A stretch of 64,000 nt of DNA from Amoebidium appalachense (Eukaryota; Ichthyosporea), in NCBI GenBank assembly GCA_963693365.1, contig CAVNZM010000009.1:6820001-6884000 (forward strand), written 5' to 3'. Shown in pieces: positions 39,840 through 55,904 of the stretch. Made by a program: the position numbers and the translations under genes. The notes beneath the pieces were generated by a model that saw nothing but the letters and a program-made list of their open reading frames with translations, had not been told where the DNA came from and did no database searches. Numbering within the stretch: the first letter of the stretch is position 1; every line of letters starts with the position of its first letter.

Positions 39840-39845
39840 AATAAA
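39840..39845 (+). terminator. Polyadenylation signal after the AAAP transporter
   Basis: AATAAA lies about 256 bases past the stop, following a 3' region partly conserved beside the pseudogene at 57.6-58.2 kb. Confidence 0.5.
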
Positions 39846-40014
39846 CACCACCTGATGACATGCATTTCTGAATTTATTCAAAATGAACACTCAGGCAGGT
39901 CGAATTGAAGACCTTCTCCTCGTGTGTATATCACCCCTTACACTGCTTTGTTCATTCCTGCTGCCCTACCTCCTCTTTTATTTTGCTCGATTCAACTCTC
40001 CCCTACCTTCATGA

Positions 40015-40046
<32 letters not shown>

Positions 40047-40389
40047 CCCGTGCTCTCTTGGAATTACATGTGGCCAGCCTGCAACGACGGGATGAGGCTG
40101 CACAGCTCAGAAGGAAAAAAAACTATAAATATTTTTTTTTTTAAAGACACTTTTTCGTTTCGGCCTTCCCAAACGAATACCTCTCGCGATTAAATTGATG
40201 TAAAAGTAGATACCCCTCTCACACAGCCCTGGCTTGCCAAACATAGAAGAACACAAAAGAAGTTAAAAATTTTACACGGACAGTATCACTTGCTCCTTGT
40301 ATTCACATTTTCTTTCTTTGCTCCCCCCCTCCTCCCCCCCCCCCTCCCCCTACCCCTGGGCCTCTCCTCGTCACCCGGAAAAGTGGGGT

Positions 40390-40426
<37 letters not shown>

Positions 40427-40664
40427 AGGGGAGGTATACAGCACATAAACCATTGTAAGCATGTCACAGCAGATTTCAGATTGTCACTCTACTAAATATA
40501 GAGAGGCAGTAACCCCAATCATCATAAGGCGGCCTGACATTGCGCAAATCATGTGAGAACAAATAGGACTCGTCGAGCACCATGGCACACAATTATAACT
40601 CACCGCACAAACACACGAACACGCACACACACACACGCACACGCGCGGACATGCACATGTGTGT
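39846..40664. other. Flank between the transporter and LINE copy 2
   Basis: Unique sequence with C runs (40014-40042, 40323-40350) and a run of about 45 G near 40391-40425. No gene is seen. Confidence 0.6.
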
Positions 40665-40859
40665 GGGGTTTACGCTGTTTACTCGAGGCAAAGAGAACCA
40701 GTCTCAGGTATGGGGGGGGGGGGTTTGCTCGGAATATCCCCTCAGCGGTATATCATGATCACGTACATAGATGTCGGGTGGTGACTATATATCAGGGTTT
40801 ACTTTCTCTACGAGACACCATAAAGACTACAAGGAGAAATCAATTAGTTGGGGTTCCCC

Positions 40860-40917
<58 letters not shown>

Positions 40918-40949
40918 GGGCTCCCCTCGGGACACTCGGTATCAGCTGG

Positions 40950-41020
<71 letters not shown>

Positions 41021-43735
41021 TGCGCTATAATTTTGTAGTGATGTGTTTCTCAAGCCAATCAATACATCTAATAAACAGGTCGTAGTTACGCGTGTTTAGT
41101 ATAAAATCAAGGATGTTGTAATTTACAGGTAGGCTATCTTTCTGGGTGTCTGTTGTGAATGTGACGTGTGTGTGTTGCGGTATTATGTGGTCTATCAAAC
41201 TACATTTGGCGATACATGACCGGTTAAACTGGTGTGTGTGTGTGTTGTTTGGGCATGCAAATGATGCCACCTTATACTTATTAGATCTCCACTGTATAGC
41301 ACGTGTACAGTAAAAGCGTGGTAATTGATCAATAATACCATCAGCTAGAGAAAGACCAGTTCTACAGGAAGGTAATATGTATTTAGGTGTTATACACTTG
41401 CGAGTGCCATATTTGGCAATATGGTTGAGGCGGTCAGTATATATAAAACGAGACATAAGGCTTAGTTTTTCAAGGTGTATGCTTTCATCGGGTCTAGTGT
41501 CGTGTGGTATCTTTTTCCATTTGTTATATTGCGTGATTATCTTGTGATTGTGTACATGTTTAATAAGTAAGTGGCAGTCCAAAGTCACACACACACTATT
41601 GCGGGGTTTATTTGTATTTGTGCCCAGGGGAGAAGGGGAGAGAGAGGGGAGGAAAGAGGGGAGAGGTGAGGAGGGGACAGGTCGGATAGAGAAGAGAGGG
41701 TGGGAGGGCAAATACTTCTTTAAGCGGCTTATGTGCTTATTGAATTTCAGCGCGAGATAGGATACTCTAGCAGCTATTGGGACCAGACCATATATCGAGA
41801 GCGTTACAGGCCCAGGTTTACAACAGTTGTTAGATAGAAAGGAGGCAACTTCTGCTTCAAGGAAATTTGCCAAGGGTTTAAGCGCTCTAGTTCTCTCTTT
41901 CTTGATCCAAGCGGCGAGAAGGGGTAAACCATATTCACATGCCGGGAAGACAAAAGTGCGAATAAATGTAAGTCTAATAGAAGGATGGAGGGGTGTGTCT
42001 TTAAAAATATTAGCCGAGAAGAAAGCTAACCGCTTACGAGCCAACTCTACCCTCTTTTCGACCATATGGGGAAACATAACACCAACAGAATCAACCGGAA
42101 CACCAAGATATTTGTATTCTGGAACTATAGGTACAGGTTTAGATGATAATGTAAATGTGTGTAAATTGTTAGCTATATCAGGTACAAGAACACCACATTT
42201 GTCTATGTTAAGGATCATAAGGTTTGCCTTGCACCACTCTGACACTACATCGAACAATCTTTGCAGGCGTCTAGGGGTACGGGCAAGGAGGGACAGATCA
42301 TCAGCATAGAGAAGTGCAGGCGGAAAGTTATTAATAGGGTCATCGTTTTCGGCGTAAATCTTGACAGCCAAATCATCTATAAATAGGTTAAACAAAAAGG
42401 GGCTAAGCAATGAACCCTGCAAGAGACCTCTAGTACGAGCAAAACCATATGAAAGATGCCCATTAACCACAGCTCTACCATAGGTTTGAGACAAGAGTGC
42501 TTCTAACAGAACACCAATGCAGTGTGGTACACCCCGTGCAGCAAGCTTTTCCCATAGGAGACCAGGGGAGACAGAATCGTAAGCAGTTTTCCAATCAATA
42601 AAGCCAACATATTGTGCACCAACTTGCATAGAATCGTGCAGTGCCATTATTTGAACATAACATGAATTGTTTTTACGAAAAGCGGATTGGCATGGGTGTA
42701 TGTGAAGAATAGATTGAAACCTAGGGTGATGTGCAAATAACCTAAGTAAGCAAGCTTCAAAGAATCTACGAACAACCTGGGTTAGTGTAATGGGGCGAAA
42801 GGATGATATGGGGCCCTCAGAGTCCTTCTTAACTATGGGGATCACTAAGGTATCTAACCAAGATGACGGGACATGTCCACATTTAACACACCAAGAAAAG
42901 AGACCTGAGCTTAACATGATAGTAAGATCAGGTTTAATAGCACGATCACTTTCCTTTTGTGGGTAGGAGGGAACAAGGATTTTAAGAAACCCAGCAGGGA
43001 GTCCATCAGGTCCACAAGACTTACTAGAGCTATAACTAGATATCACAGACCATATGGCATCGGGACTGAAAAAGGGGAGGATCGATTCTATGGGGATAGA
43101 TGGGTCTACAGGCCACACAATAGGTTTCTGAGCGGGGGTCCTATCTTTAAACAGTTCCGAGAAATACTTATCAGAGTCTATGAGGGGGTCTCCAGTGGTA
43201 TCACCAATAATACGAGCAGGGGGGCCAAATCGATTCATACTAGCAAGCCGGCGCAAGCTTTCCTTTTGAGACAGGGGTTCACCTAGTCTAGCGGGAGTGG
43301 TGTTTGGTAACAAGAGAGCATCGGGATATTCCTTCCTACCACCGCCAGCATAATCACCGAGATCTATCAAATCATCAACAATAAAGTTAGTGCATGTATC
43401 TAGTACGAGATGTGAATCTGGCCTGGCTTGTGCAGATTCTAATAGGCGCATATATATAGGGTGTTTCGTAGCATAGCATACACATACATCAACTCTACCC
43501 CACTGTGACTTAAGCTGGGATAGACGGAGGCGAAAGGTGGGAGGGGGAGGGGGGAGCAGATCAAGGGAGATCTTAGGTAGGAAAAGGATAGGAGAGTGGT
43601 CAGATGACCTAGAGAGGTTAGGAGGGAGAGAGAGTTTTGACATGGTTGATGGCCAAAAGGCCACTCCCCAGTCGGTGTTGTGGGCATGGGATATTTGAGG
43701 GAACCGCAAAGTGTGACTTTGGACATACCTTGCTA
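40665..43735 (-). mobile_element. LINE copy 2, longer and nearly identical to copy 1
   Basis: It shares the whole of copy 1, including the 190-bp end beyond the A tract, and extends further 5' into the endonuclease. By eye I find two substitutions (25192 vs 41662, 26259 vs 42729) and one 3-nt indel (near 42904) in the shared coding part, plus length changes in the simple tracts. It ends 5' near 43735 in GT-rich DNA; a short CATGTGTGTG-like target duplication is possible at both ends. Confidence 0.82.
41025..43735 (-). pseudogene. LINE ORF2, 5'-truncated: endonuclease end, reverse transcriptase, C-terminal domain
   Basis: It begins near the end of the APE-type endonuclease, where SRSSDHSPILF carries the conserved SDH motif. 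RT follows with SSFRPITL, LLQGSLLSPFLF and an intact LLYADDLSLL, then the Cys/His tail. The open frame continues upstream into the neighbouring LTR, which adds about 50 unrelated codons and a false start at 43889. The main frame has no stop, so the protein could be made if transcribed, but the endonuclease is incomplete. Confidence 0.82.
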
Positions 43736-43889
43736 TGTGTGTGTGTGTATGTGTGTGTGTGTGTGTGTGTACACATGTTGTTTTGTACTGGTCTAAGGGA
43801 GCAGAGTGCACAGAGGTGTCATGTAAAACACGACCAACACAATAAAGAGAGGGCAATCGGAGTTGTTCACGACACATGAAAGATTTCAA

Positions 43890-45010
43890 ACAACAACTGA
43901 CCTTTTATTGTGCTCTCGGGTCTTTTTGTACTTGCAACTTATCATCTTATCTCAACTAAAAGGGGAGAACCAATCGGTTCTATCAGATGATAGAAAAACA
44001 CATTCCGACAGAGCATACGCATTCCAACTTCCGACATAACCGAAGCTTAGAAACTCTTACTAAAATATCTGAAGTAATTATACATCTTGTCACTATCATA
44101 TACTATATGTATACTCGTCTCTATAAAGAAACTCATTTAAATACATGTATTTCCTAATAGTCGACACTCTCAAAGTGAAGACACATTACGATAAACCGCA
44201 TTCCGTATATATCTCTTGTGTCCAATCATAACACGTATATTAATGGACAGGAATGCACAACACGATCTATAGATGTACTCACTCGCGACTATTGGTGAGT
44301 CATCTTATTGTGAACTAAAACTAACTTAACCTCTTTGAAATGAAACAAAGACGACGAATGTAGCTAGCCAATCACGCTACCTCTCAGATAAACAGAGGAG
44401 AGCAAACACAGATAAAATACATTAAGTTCTATCAGGCAAGAGAGCCAGGTGTGCACAGATCTACAGATATCTGTGCACACAGAAACAAGGGAGAGAGAGA
44501 GATACGGGGGGGGGGGGTGTTGGAAGTAGAGTCCGCTGTGACTAGGGTCGTCGTGGCGCGCTTGGGCGCTGACCCGTTTTTTTACTGCTTTCAGTGTGTT
44601 AACTCCATGACTGAACTCCATGACTGAACTCCATGACTGAACTCCATGACTGAACTCCATGTCTGAACTCCATGACTGAACTCCATGACTGAACTCCATG
44701 TCTGAACTCCATGTCTGCACCTGGCAGAGACGTGGCTTATATACCCGTGGGGCAGCAGTCTGGAATGTAATCCGGATGCCAGGTGCTAATCGGATTGGTT
44801 ACTTTCATTTAGAGATCTCTGGGACCAGTGAACCAATCGTTTGCAGTCAAAACACAATTGGCAACATTCCTCAACTATGCAGATGTGCATGTGGTGATCG
44901 AGTGTCAGCGTGTGTCTGTGTACACGGAACCAATTGTAAAGCTAACATACACATATTGTGGAGTGAGCGTAAGTCTGCACTCCAACAGGGGGGGGGGGGG
45001 GGGGGGGGGG

Positions 45011-45056
<46 letters not shown>

Positions 45057-45178
45057 AAAGAGAAAAAGGGAGAGAGGGGGGAGAGCACAAAGAAGGAGAG
45101 CAGACACGAATCCAAATAAAGCTAAGACACATACATACTTCAAGACTCTTGCTGTCCTACGTAGTGACGTATTCTAAC
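43890..45178 (-). mobile_element. 3' LTR of the copia element
   Basis: Internal to a purine-rich AGTGGGGA tract, the LTR begins TGTTAGAA at 45178 (minus strand). It carries a TATATAAG promoter box (44736-44745), a 13-bp tandem array just downstream, and AATAAA near 43908 before a possible CA end around 43890. A G run and (GA)n (44989-45055, plus strand) lie inside it. The lower edge is uncertain because LINE copy 2 adjoins it. Confidence 0.6.
44601..44717 (-). repeat. 13-bp tandem repeat at the LTR start-site region
   Basis: Nine copies of an ACTCCATGACTGA-type unit, with GAC/GTC variants, starting about 20 bases downstream of the LTR TATA box, where transcription would begin. Confidence 0.85.
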
Positions 45179-45922
45179 ATCCCCACTCAAGGGGTTGAAG
45201 TTTGTGTTCTCGTGTCTGTTGATGTGACGGTAGATGAGGTCCTGACACATGGGGCCGTCACACACAAGTCTCCCCACTCGAGGATGCAAACCGAAGATCC
45301 TTGAGGTGGGAAGGAGAAAACCAAAACGGAAGAGGCACACAACGACGGTTGCCTCGGAAGACTCGGAACAGGAAGGGAGTCATGGTGGGTAACGTCGATA
45401 TATATATATATATATATATATAAGAGAAACACTAGTGTATGTGTGCGGTGTTGGTGGCTAATGTTTTATACTGGAGACCACCCAGATAAGCACAAGGCAT
45501 AAACATCTTGTGGACTGATTTATAGACTGGTAATCAACCAGTTAAGACAGTCACGGGGAAGGTTCATCCGGCATGGACTAGGTTTAGACTGGCAGTGACA
45601 GCTCGCCATGGCTATAGATAATTATTTATACTGGGACGCCATCCCAGTTCGACATATACATAAGTCGAATTTAGGAGAAAACCAATATATAATGGTGGGA
45701 TATGAATATAAATAAATAAACGACGGATGGTGGAGAATAATCCCCACTGAAGATGCACACACTTGACGATGGAAGACAGAGTCCCCACTGATGAAGACAA
45801 ACGATGAGGAGTTACTGTAGACTTTCGTTGGGAGGCATCTTGATCACCGTAGATGTGTCAACTGCTGTCCAGGGCCCCAACCTACTCAAAAACCACTTGA
45901 TGATGGACACCAGTGCACGGTT

Positions 45923-47730
45923 TCAGTCACGAAGACTGAGGTTGGCACGGTGTACCTCGTGGGCCGGACCAGCCAGAGGCTTGGTGAAGATGTCGGCCAG
46001 GTTCTTCTTGGTGTCAATTTAGGTGACGGTAACGTCCCCACTGTTGATGTAGTCCTTGGTGTTGAAGTAACGAACGGCAATGTGCTTGGTCCGGTGCTTG
46101 ATGGTGTTGGAGTGGACCAGAACAATGGTGGACTGATTGTCACAGTACACCGGGGTGGGCTCGGTCATGGGGTAGCCCAGTTCCTTGAGTAGATCACGGT
46201 GCCAGGCAACATCTTGCATGGCAGCATTGAGGGTCAGGAGCTCGGCCTCACAGGTGGAAGTTGCAGTGATCGACTGCAGCTTGGAGTGGTAGGTGACGGG
46301 GGTGCCCTCGAGGAGGATGACGTACCGAGACGTGGAACGACGGGTGGTGGGGCAGCCAGCAAAGTCAGAATCTGAGTAGCACTCAAGGATGGGCACCTTG
46401 CTGTTGGGGGCCTTCTTCTTGTAGTAGAGGCCGAGGTTGATGGTGCCGATCAGGTATCGAACGACACGGAGGAGAAGCTCCCAGGCAGTCTTGGTGGGCT
46501 TGGAGCTGAATCGGCCGAGGTAGCCAATGGCATAAGAGATGTCTGGCCGGGAGCACCGAGCAACCCACAGCAGACGGCCGAGGAGTTCACGGTAGGGGAT
46601 GGTGGTGGGCAGGGAGGAGAGGGAGGCCTCCGAGTTGATGATGACGGTGCCCACGGGGATGGGGGTGGCCTTGGGCTTAGCATCGACCAGGTTGAAGTCG
46701 GTGATGATGTCCTTGATGTAGGAGGACTGCAGCAGCTTGAGGGAGTCATTGGTGTACAGCAGCTGGGTGCCGAGGAAGATGTCTGGCAGACCGACCTTGC
46801 ACTCGGCAGACTTCATGATGTGGGCAACAAGCTCCTTCATACGGGTGGAGTACCGTGTGCAGGTGATGATGGCATCGTCAACGTAGTTGCCCGATCGGAT
46901 GATTTCCCCGTTGGGGAACTGATGGAAATAGACACACGGATCGGAACGAATACGGGTGAGGCCGTGGGCAACAAGGATGGAGTTGAAGAACTCGTACCAT
47001 GCCAGGGAGGCCTGCTTGAGTCCTAGAGGGCCTTCTTGAGTTTCCAGACTTTGTGTTCGTTGCCGGGGAGGATGAAACCAGGAGGCTGCTCCATGTACAA
47101 AGTCTCGTCGAGGGGGCTGTTGAGGAAGGCTGTGCTGATGTCGAGTTGATGGATCTCGTGATCCTGCTGCACACCGAGGGCAAGCAGGGCACGGACGGAG
47201 GAAGACATGACGACGGGGGAAGAGTTGTCACCGTAGTCAACACCATAGACTTGGGTGAAACCCTTGGCCACACCACGACCCTTGATCTTGGTTTCACCAG
47301 CAGAGTTGAGTAACTTCTCCATGACAATCCACTTGAATCGGATGATGTTGGCATCGGAGGGAGGTTCAACCACGTCGAAGGTGTCCTTGTCGATGAAGGC
47401 CTTGTACTCGGCAGTGAGGGCAGCAACCACGTCATCACCCTTGGGGCCGGAGCACAGCTTCTGAATCGACCGGGGCAGCTGAGACACATCAAGGCTGGGT
47501 CGGGAGATGCTCACCATAGCCGTGGCAAGCCGGGAGGAGAGACGGGAGGAACGACGGGGGACGGGACGGAGGGGTACAGGGGCCGGGGGGGTAGTTGGGG
47601 CAGTCACTCGGGGGTCGGGGATGGGAGCCTGGAAGCCGGGAATGGGTGCCGTGTTGAGGCGGGAGTCGGATGACACGGGGCTGGATGGGGCCGAGTGGAA
47701 CTCCGGAGACCCAGGACGAACCGGGGTCAT
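45923..47730 (-). pseudogene. copia reverse transcriptase and RNase H, broken
   Basis: RT starts with DTFDVVEPPSDANIIRFKWI and continues through HQLDISTAFLNSPL and YMEQPPGF. A one-base loss near 47028 breaks the frame at the KALxGLKQ motif. NYVDDAII (about 46866-46890) carries the intact YVDD catalytic pair. RNase H has SDSDFAGCPTTRRS, STCEAELLTL and a late VYCDNQSTI. An in-frame TAA at 46019-46021 interrupts the end, just before ADIFTKPL, which normally closes copia polyproteins. Degenerate and non-functional as read. Confidence 0.85.
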
Positions 47731-47787
47731 ATGACCAGGTACGTGGTCATCGACTGCAGGATCCGGCAGTAGAGGTTGCTGGCCGGT

Positions 47788-47828
<41 letters not shown>

Positions 47829-48890
47829 GGGTGGAGCCACGGGGGCAGGCACACGACGGGGGGAACGACGGAGAATCACTGACGGAATATCATCGTCATC
47901 GGAGTGGGGATCCAGGGACGGCATGGATGGATCGATTGAGGTCGGCTGATTGGTGGCCTGCACAAAAATCTGATTGAATGCCGTGGTGAATTGTGATTCG
48001 TCGAAGACGACATCGCGGTAGATGTTGACCATGTTGCCTCGTAGATTCATGATCTTGTGAGCCTTGTTGGTGATGTCCCAGCCCACGTAGGTGCCGAGTT
48101 TGACAGTAGAGGCCAACTTGTCTCGTTTTGATGCAGGGACGTGTACATAGGCTGGGCAGCCGAACACGTGCAGGTGGGAGATGTCAGGCTTGACACTGTA
48201 GAAGACTTCAAACGGTGTACGGCCGTTGGCAGCTCTGGCCGGGGTCACGTTGATGATGTAGGCAGCATGCTTGAGAGCAGCCCCCCACAGCTTGGGGAAA
48301 GGGAGTCGGCCTTGTCCTGGTGAAGGAAGCACCGAACGATCTCTTGCAGATCCCTCATCTTACGTTCAACGAAGCCGTTGAGCTGAGGGCAATCAACCGG
48401 GGCAATTCCTGAACGATGCCCTTGGACTGGCAGTACTGCTCCATGGCATGGGAGGTGAACTCGGACCCGGAGTCGGAACGGAAGTGGGTCACCACCTTGT
48501 CGGGTTGCTTGTCAATACTCTCGACCAGGGCCTTGACGTATTCGAGAGTCTCTGATCGATCACGGAGGAGGTACACGATGGTGTAGCCGGAGGCATCACA
48601 GGTACACACGAGGGCCACCTTGTAGCCACCATAGGAGGCACAGGGAGGCTAGAAGAAGTCCATGTGCCACTTGGCACCGGGTTAAGGGGCACTGGGTTCA
48701 ACTGGTGCCGGGGAATGCGGCCTTGGTGGTTTTGCCGGAGACACAGCCGAAGCAATCAGTGGTGTCAGCCACCGAGAGGGATGAGGGGAGGCCTGTCACG
48801 AGGTCACCTCTCACCATCTTGGTGAGGGTGGACATGGCACGGTGGCCGAGACGATGGTGCCAGAGCTTGGGATCAATGTTGACCTTGACG
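47727..48890 (-). pseudogene. copia integrase, broken
   Basis: The pre-integrase zinc region LWHHRLGH with a later CFGC pair lies at about 48720-48875. The core has KWHMDFF, followed by an in-frame TAG near 48650, then FRSDSGSEFTSHAMEQY with the second catalytic Asp. A frame change near 48350 separates it from the C-terminal part (LKHAAYIINVTPARAANG, HVFGCPAYVHVP). A run of more than 35 G (47789-47827) interrupts the linker to RT. Confidence 0.8.
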
Positions 48891-48931
48891 TTGGCAACCA
48901 GGGCAGTGACGGACCGAGAGATGGAGGGACG

Positions 48932-49773
48932 TCACGGTATCTCATAGTCGGTGATGAAGTACAGTCCATCGTTGCCGGTGAGGGAACACGCGATGTTGCC
49001 ACCACGAGTGTAGAGGTAGGAGGGGAATTCATCCTCATCATCGAGGTGGGCAAGGAGACCCGACTTGGAGGCCATTGAGGGGGAAATCAGGAAGGCTGGG
49101 GAGCCGGGCACATAAAGTGTGTTGAGGCTAAGAACTGATGTAACTCCGTTGTAGTTGACGGCCAGGTTGATGATACCACGGTGATGAACAGTGACAATGC
49201 CGAGGCTGTGGACGTCGATCGGGGGGCACGGCTCGAGGGTGGAGAAGTACTCCTTGACGGGGCACACATGGACGTTGGAGGCCGAGACCCAGCAGGGGTC
49301 CATGGGGAGGGAAGCCGTGGTGGGGACGAGGGCAAAATGCACCTCTTTGCCAGACTTGAGGCTGGCATGGTGACGATGGGCAACGGAGCAGCCAGGTTTG
49401 TCACACGGTGTGACATGATGGTTCTCGTGGCAGTAAGCACAGTCGAGGGAGCCAGTGGTCTTGGCACGGGGTTGGTGGTGATGACGGTTACCTGTCCCTT
49501 TACGTGGGGGGTAGGGTGACCGGGAACGGGGACCGGGGGAACAGGAGCGGGAGTAATCACGGTCGACGGAGGGGGATCTATCGTTGGGACGACCACGGGG
49601 GTGACGGGAGACGGAGCTGTCACGTCAGGGGATCCGGTGACGGAGGTCATCCTTGGGGAGGACACGGCTTTGCAGGGCTCGTGCTGTACGGACGGAGGAG
49701 GAAGACCCGGACCCAGAGTCGATGAGACCTTCACGGATCTCTGCAGCTCGGATGTCACTGAGGAGAATCCCAT
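48932..49773 (-). pseudogene. copia gag zinc knuckle and protease remnant
   Basis: The zinc knuckle is CAYCHENHHVTPC (about 49405-49445, one residue shorter than the standard CCHC spacing). The protease-like part follows in the frame ending at 48932, with SLNTLYVPGSPAFLISPS, but the usual DSG/DTG catalytic triad is not visible. Upstream is a Pro/Thr/Val-rich segment of about 110 codons with no start I trust. Confidence 0.6.
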
Positions 49774-49790
49774 ATCTGTGCGGCGTGTAC

Positions 49791-50257
49791 ATGTTTATTA
49801 CCTGAATCACAAAGATGCAGCCAACCCCCGAGACTTGGGGGAGGAGGCTGTGGCGCAGTTGGAAGTGAATTCGTGTAATAGCAAGAGTGGTAGTGGTACC
49901 AAGTTGTTACGGGATCCGGAGATTCACAGCTTAGGCGCAAAAATCAACGGTTAGGCACCTTAGGTAATGTCCTGGCTCGAGTTAGATTTAGAAGCTGAAC
50001 ATGTTGACGGGAGAGTAGTCGTCGCATAGAAGTTGAGCAGATAGCAGCTTAAAGTTGCCCATGTCGACGGCAGCTGGGGCTAATAAATCATAATCCCATG
50101 ATGTGTTTTGTTACATTCAATTTTTGTCCTAGTGAGGATAGTCGTTTGTAACTGACATCATTTGTGCACAATGGGGTAAGCTTGTCAATTGCAAGTTTTT
50201 GCACCTAAAAACCATGACAGGCCTTATGGGTTGGGGTTTGTGTGTGTGTGTGTGTAT

Positions 50258-50300
<43 letters not shown>

Positions 50301-50717
50301 AGTGGACCTCTCGGAAATCTGCTACAGGGTTATTCAGGATTAAGATAATTTACCTAAAAGATATATAGTACTACTCTTAAAGGCACCGAGGCTGGGGGGG
50401 AAATAAGATAACGGGGGAGAGGGAGGGGGAGGGGGAGGGGGAAGGATTCGGAGGAGGACTGTGGCTTCCCTACTTCGTCTATTATTATTATTATTAGGCT
50501 GTGCACCGTAAAATGTCCTTGTGTGCAGCAGTCTGATATCATATTTCTTTTCTGCTTAGCTTAAAGGGCCTCCGGAAGCTTTAAAAATTTGCTTCGTTAC
50601 AAAATTTAATCAACAGACAGAAAAAGTCAATCATTATGGGTGTTTGGATGAGTTATTGTCCTGTCATTCAAGTGTGTGAGTGTGTGAGTGTGTTTGTGAG
50701 TGTGTGTATGTGTGAAC

Positions 50718-50763
<46 letters not shown>

Positions 50764-50799
50764 GTGTGTGTGTGTGCCACGGTGTGTGTGTGTGTGTGT

Positions 50800-50843
<44 letters not shown>

Positions 50844-50883
50844 GTGTGTGTGTGTGCCACGGTGTGTGTGTGTGTGTGCACGT

Positions 50884-50940
<57 letters not shown>

Positions 50941-51032
50941 GTGTGTCACAGTGTGTGTATGGTGTGTGTGTGTGCCACGGTGTGTGTGTGTGTGTGTATG
51001 TATGGTGTGTGTGTGTGCCACGGTGTGTGTGC

Positions 51033-51071
<39 letters not shown>

Positions 51072-51189
51072 CACGCACGCGTGCGTGTGTGCAACCGGCT
51101 AAGAATGAGTGTAAGGGCTTATTAATTGGCCCTGTGACGGTGTCCAGACACGTGCCTTGATAAATACTCCCTGGATCTATGCGCCTTTC
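49791..51189. other. Unique flank and GT-rich DNA
   Basis: 49791-50250 is unique with no ORF. A run of about 50 G lies at 50250-50299. 50670-51090 is GT-rich with interspersed ACGGTGTGT and GCCACGGTG blocks in a loose higher-order repeat. No gene is seen. Confidence 0.6.
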
Positions 51190-51679
51190 CGTGCGAAAAT
51201 GTGTGCATATATCTGTGTGTACATATGGATTTTGTGTTCGTTTGTCACCAGGTGTGTTTGTGTGTGTGTGGTATGTGTGTGCCTCCGCGTCACGGTGCCT
51301 CCCCCCCCCCCCTCCCCCCCCCCCCCCCCCCCCCGGTCGTGTGGGTCCTTTTTCTGGGGTGGTTTTTTTGTTATTTATTTATTTATTTACTTATTTTTTG
51401 GGGGGGGGAGGGGAGGGGGGCTGTGCAAAAAATGTGCGCATATGATCTCTGTGTATATTTGGATTTTGTGTTCGTTTGTCACTGGGTGTGTTTGTGTGTG
51501 TGGTGTCTGTGTGTGTGCACGAGTGTGTTTATCACAATGTGTGTGTGTGTGTGTGTGTTTGCCTCCATGTCACAATGCACGGCGTGTGCGCTCCTCCCCC
51601 CCCCCCCCCCCACCCACCCCCAACCCCTCCCACCCTGTCCTGTGGGGCCTTTTTCTGGGGTGGTTTTTTTCTTGTTATT

Positions 51680-51735
<56 letters not shown>

Positions 51736-52001
51736 CTGTGCAAAAAATATGCGCATATGATCTCTGTGTCACAATGATTTGGATTCTGTGCTCGTTTGCC
51801 ATTAGGTGTGTTTGTGTGTGTGGTGTCTGTGTGTGTGCACGTGTGTGTATCACAATGTGTGTGTGTGTGTGTCTCTATGTCACAATGCACGGTGTGTGTG
51901 TGCGTCCCCCCCCCCCTCCCCCCCCCCCCCCCCCCCCCCCCCGGCCCATCCTGTCCTGTGGGTCCTTTTTCTGGGGTGTTTTGTTTTCTTTTTTTTTTTT
52001 T

Positions 52002-52032
<31 letters not shown>

Positions 52033-52253
52033 GGAGGGCTGTGCAAAAAATATGCGCATATGATCTCTGTGTATATTTGGATTCTGTGTTCGTTTGTCAT
52101 TGGGTGTGTTTGTGTGTGTGGTGTCTGTGTGTGTGTACGTGTGTGTATCACAATGTGTGTGTGTGTGTGTGTGTGTGTCTCTCCATGTCACGGTGCACGG
52201 TGTGTGCACGTCCCCCCCTCCCCCCCCCCCTCCCCCCCCCCCCCCCCCCCCAA

Positions 52254-52260
<7 letters not shown>
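51190..52260 (+). repeat. Composite satellite, about 300-bp unit, four copies
   Basis: The landmark GTTCGTTTGTCA/GTTTGCCATT recurs at about 51235, 51470, 51790 and 52088. Each unit reads: GT-rich part, CACAATG/CACGGTG, C run, CTTTTTCTGGGGTG, T run, G run, GCTGTGCAAAAAAT, GCGCATATGATCTCTGTGT. Length differences come mainly from the C, T and G runs. The last unit ends in an A run (52252-52278). Confidence 0.82.

Positions 52261-55904
<3,644 letters not shown>

Larger units (their letters stand above)
45179..49790 (-). mobile_element. Ty1/copia-type retrotransposon, decayed, no 5' LTR found
   Basis: The order gag zinc knuckle, protease, integrase, RT, RNase H is that of copia elements. Only about 110 codons precede the zinc knuckle, far less than a full gag, and no second copy of the LTR is seen above 49790. 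The 3' internal region (45179-45922) is non-coding and includes a (TA)n tract (45401-45422). Confidence 0.82.

Noticed and set aside
43736-43889. N-terminal 50 residues of the long LINE ORF as part of the LINE protein
   Set aside because: They are encoded by GT-repeat and LTR sequence; the element is truncated near 43735.
49087-49773. Pro/Thr-rich 228-residue ORF taken as the full gag protein
   Set aside because: Its later part is out of frame with the zinc knuckle and protease-like sequence, so only the overlapping remnant is annotated.
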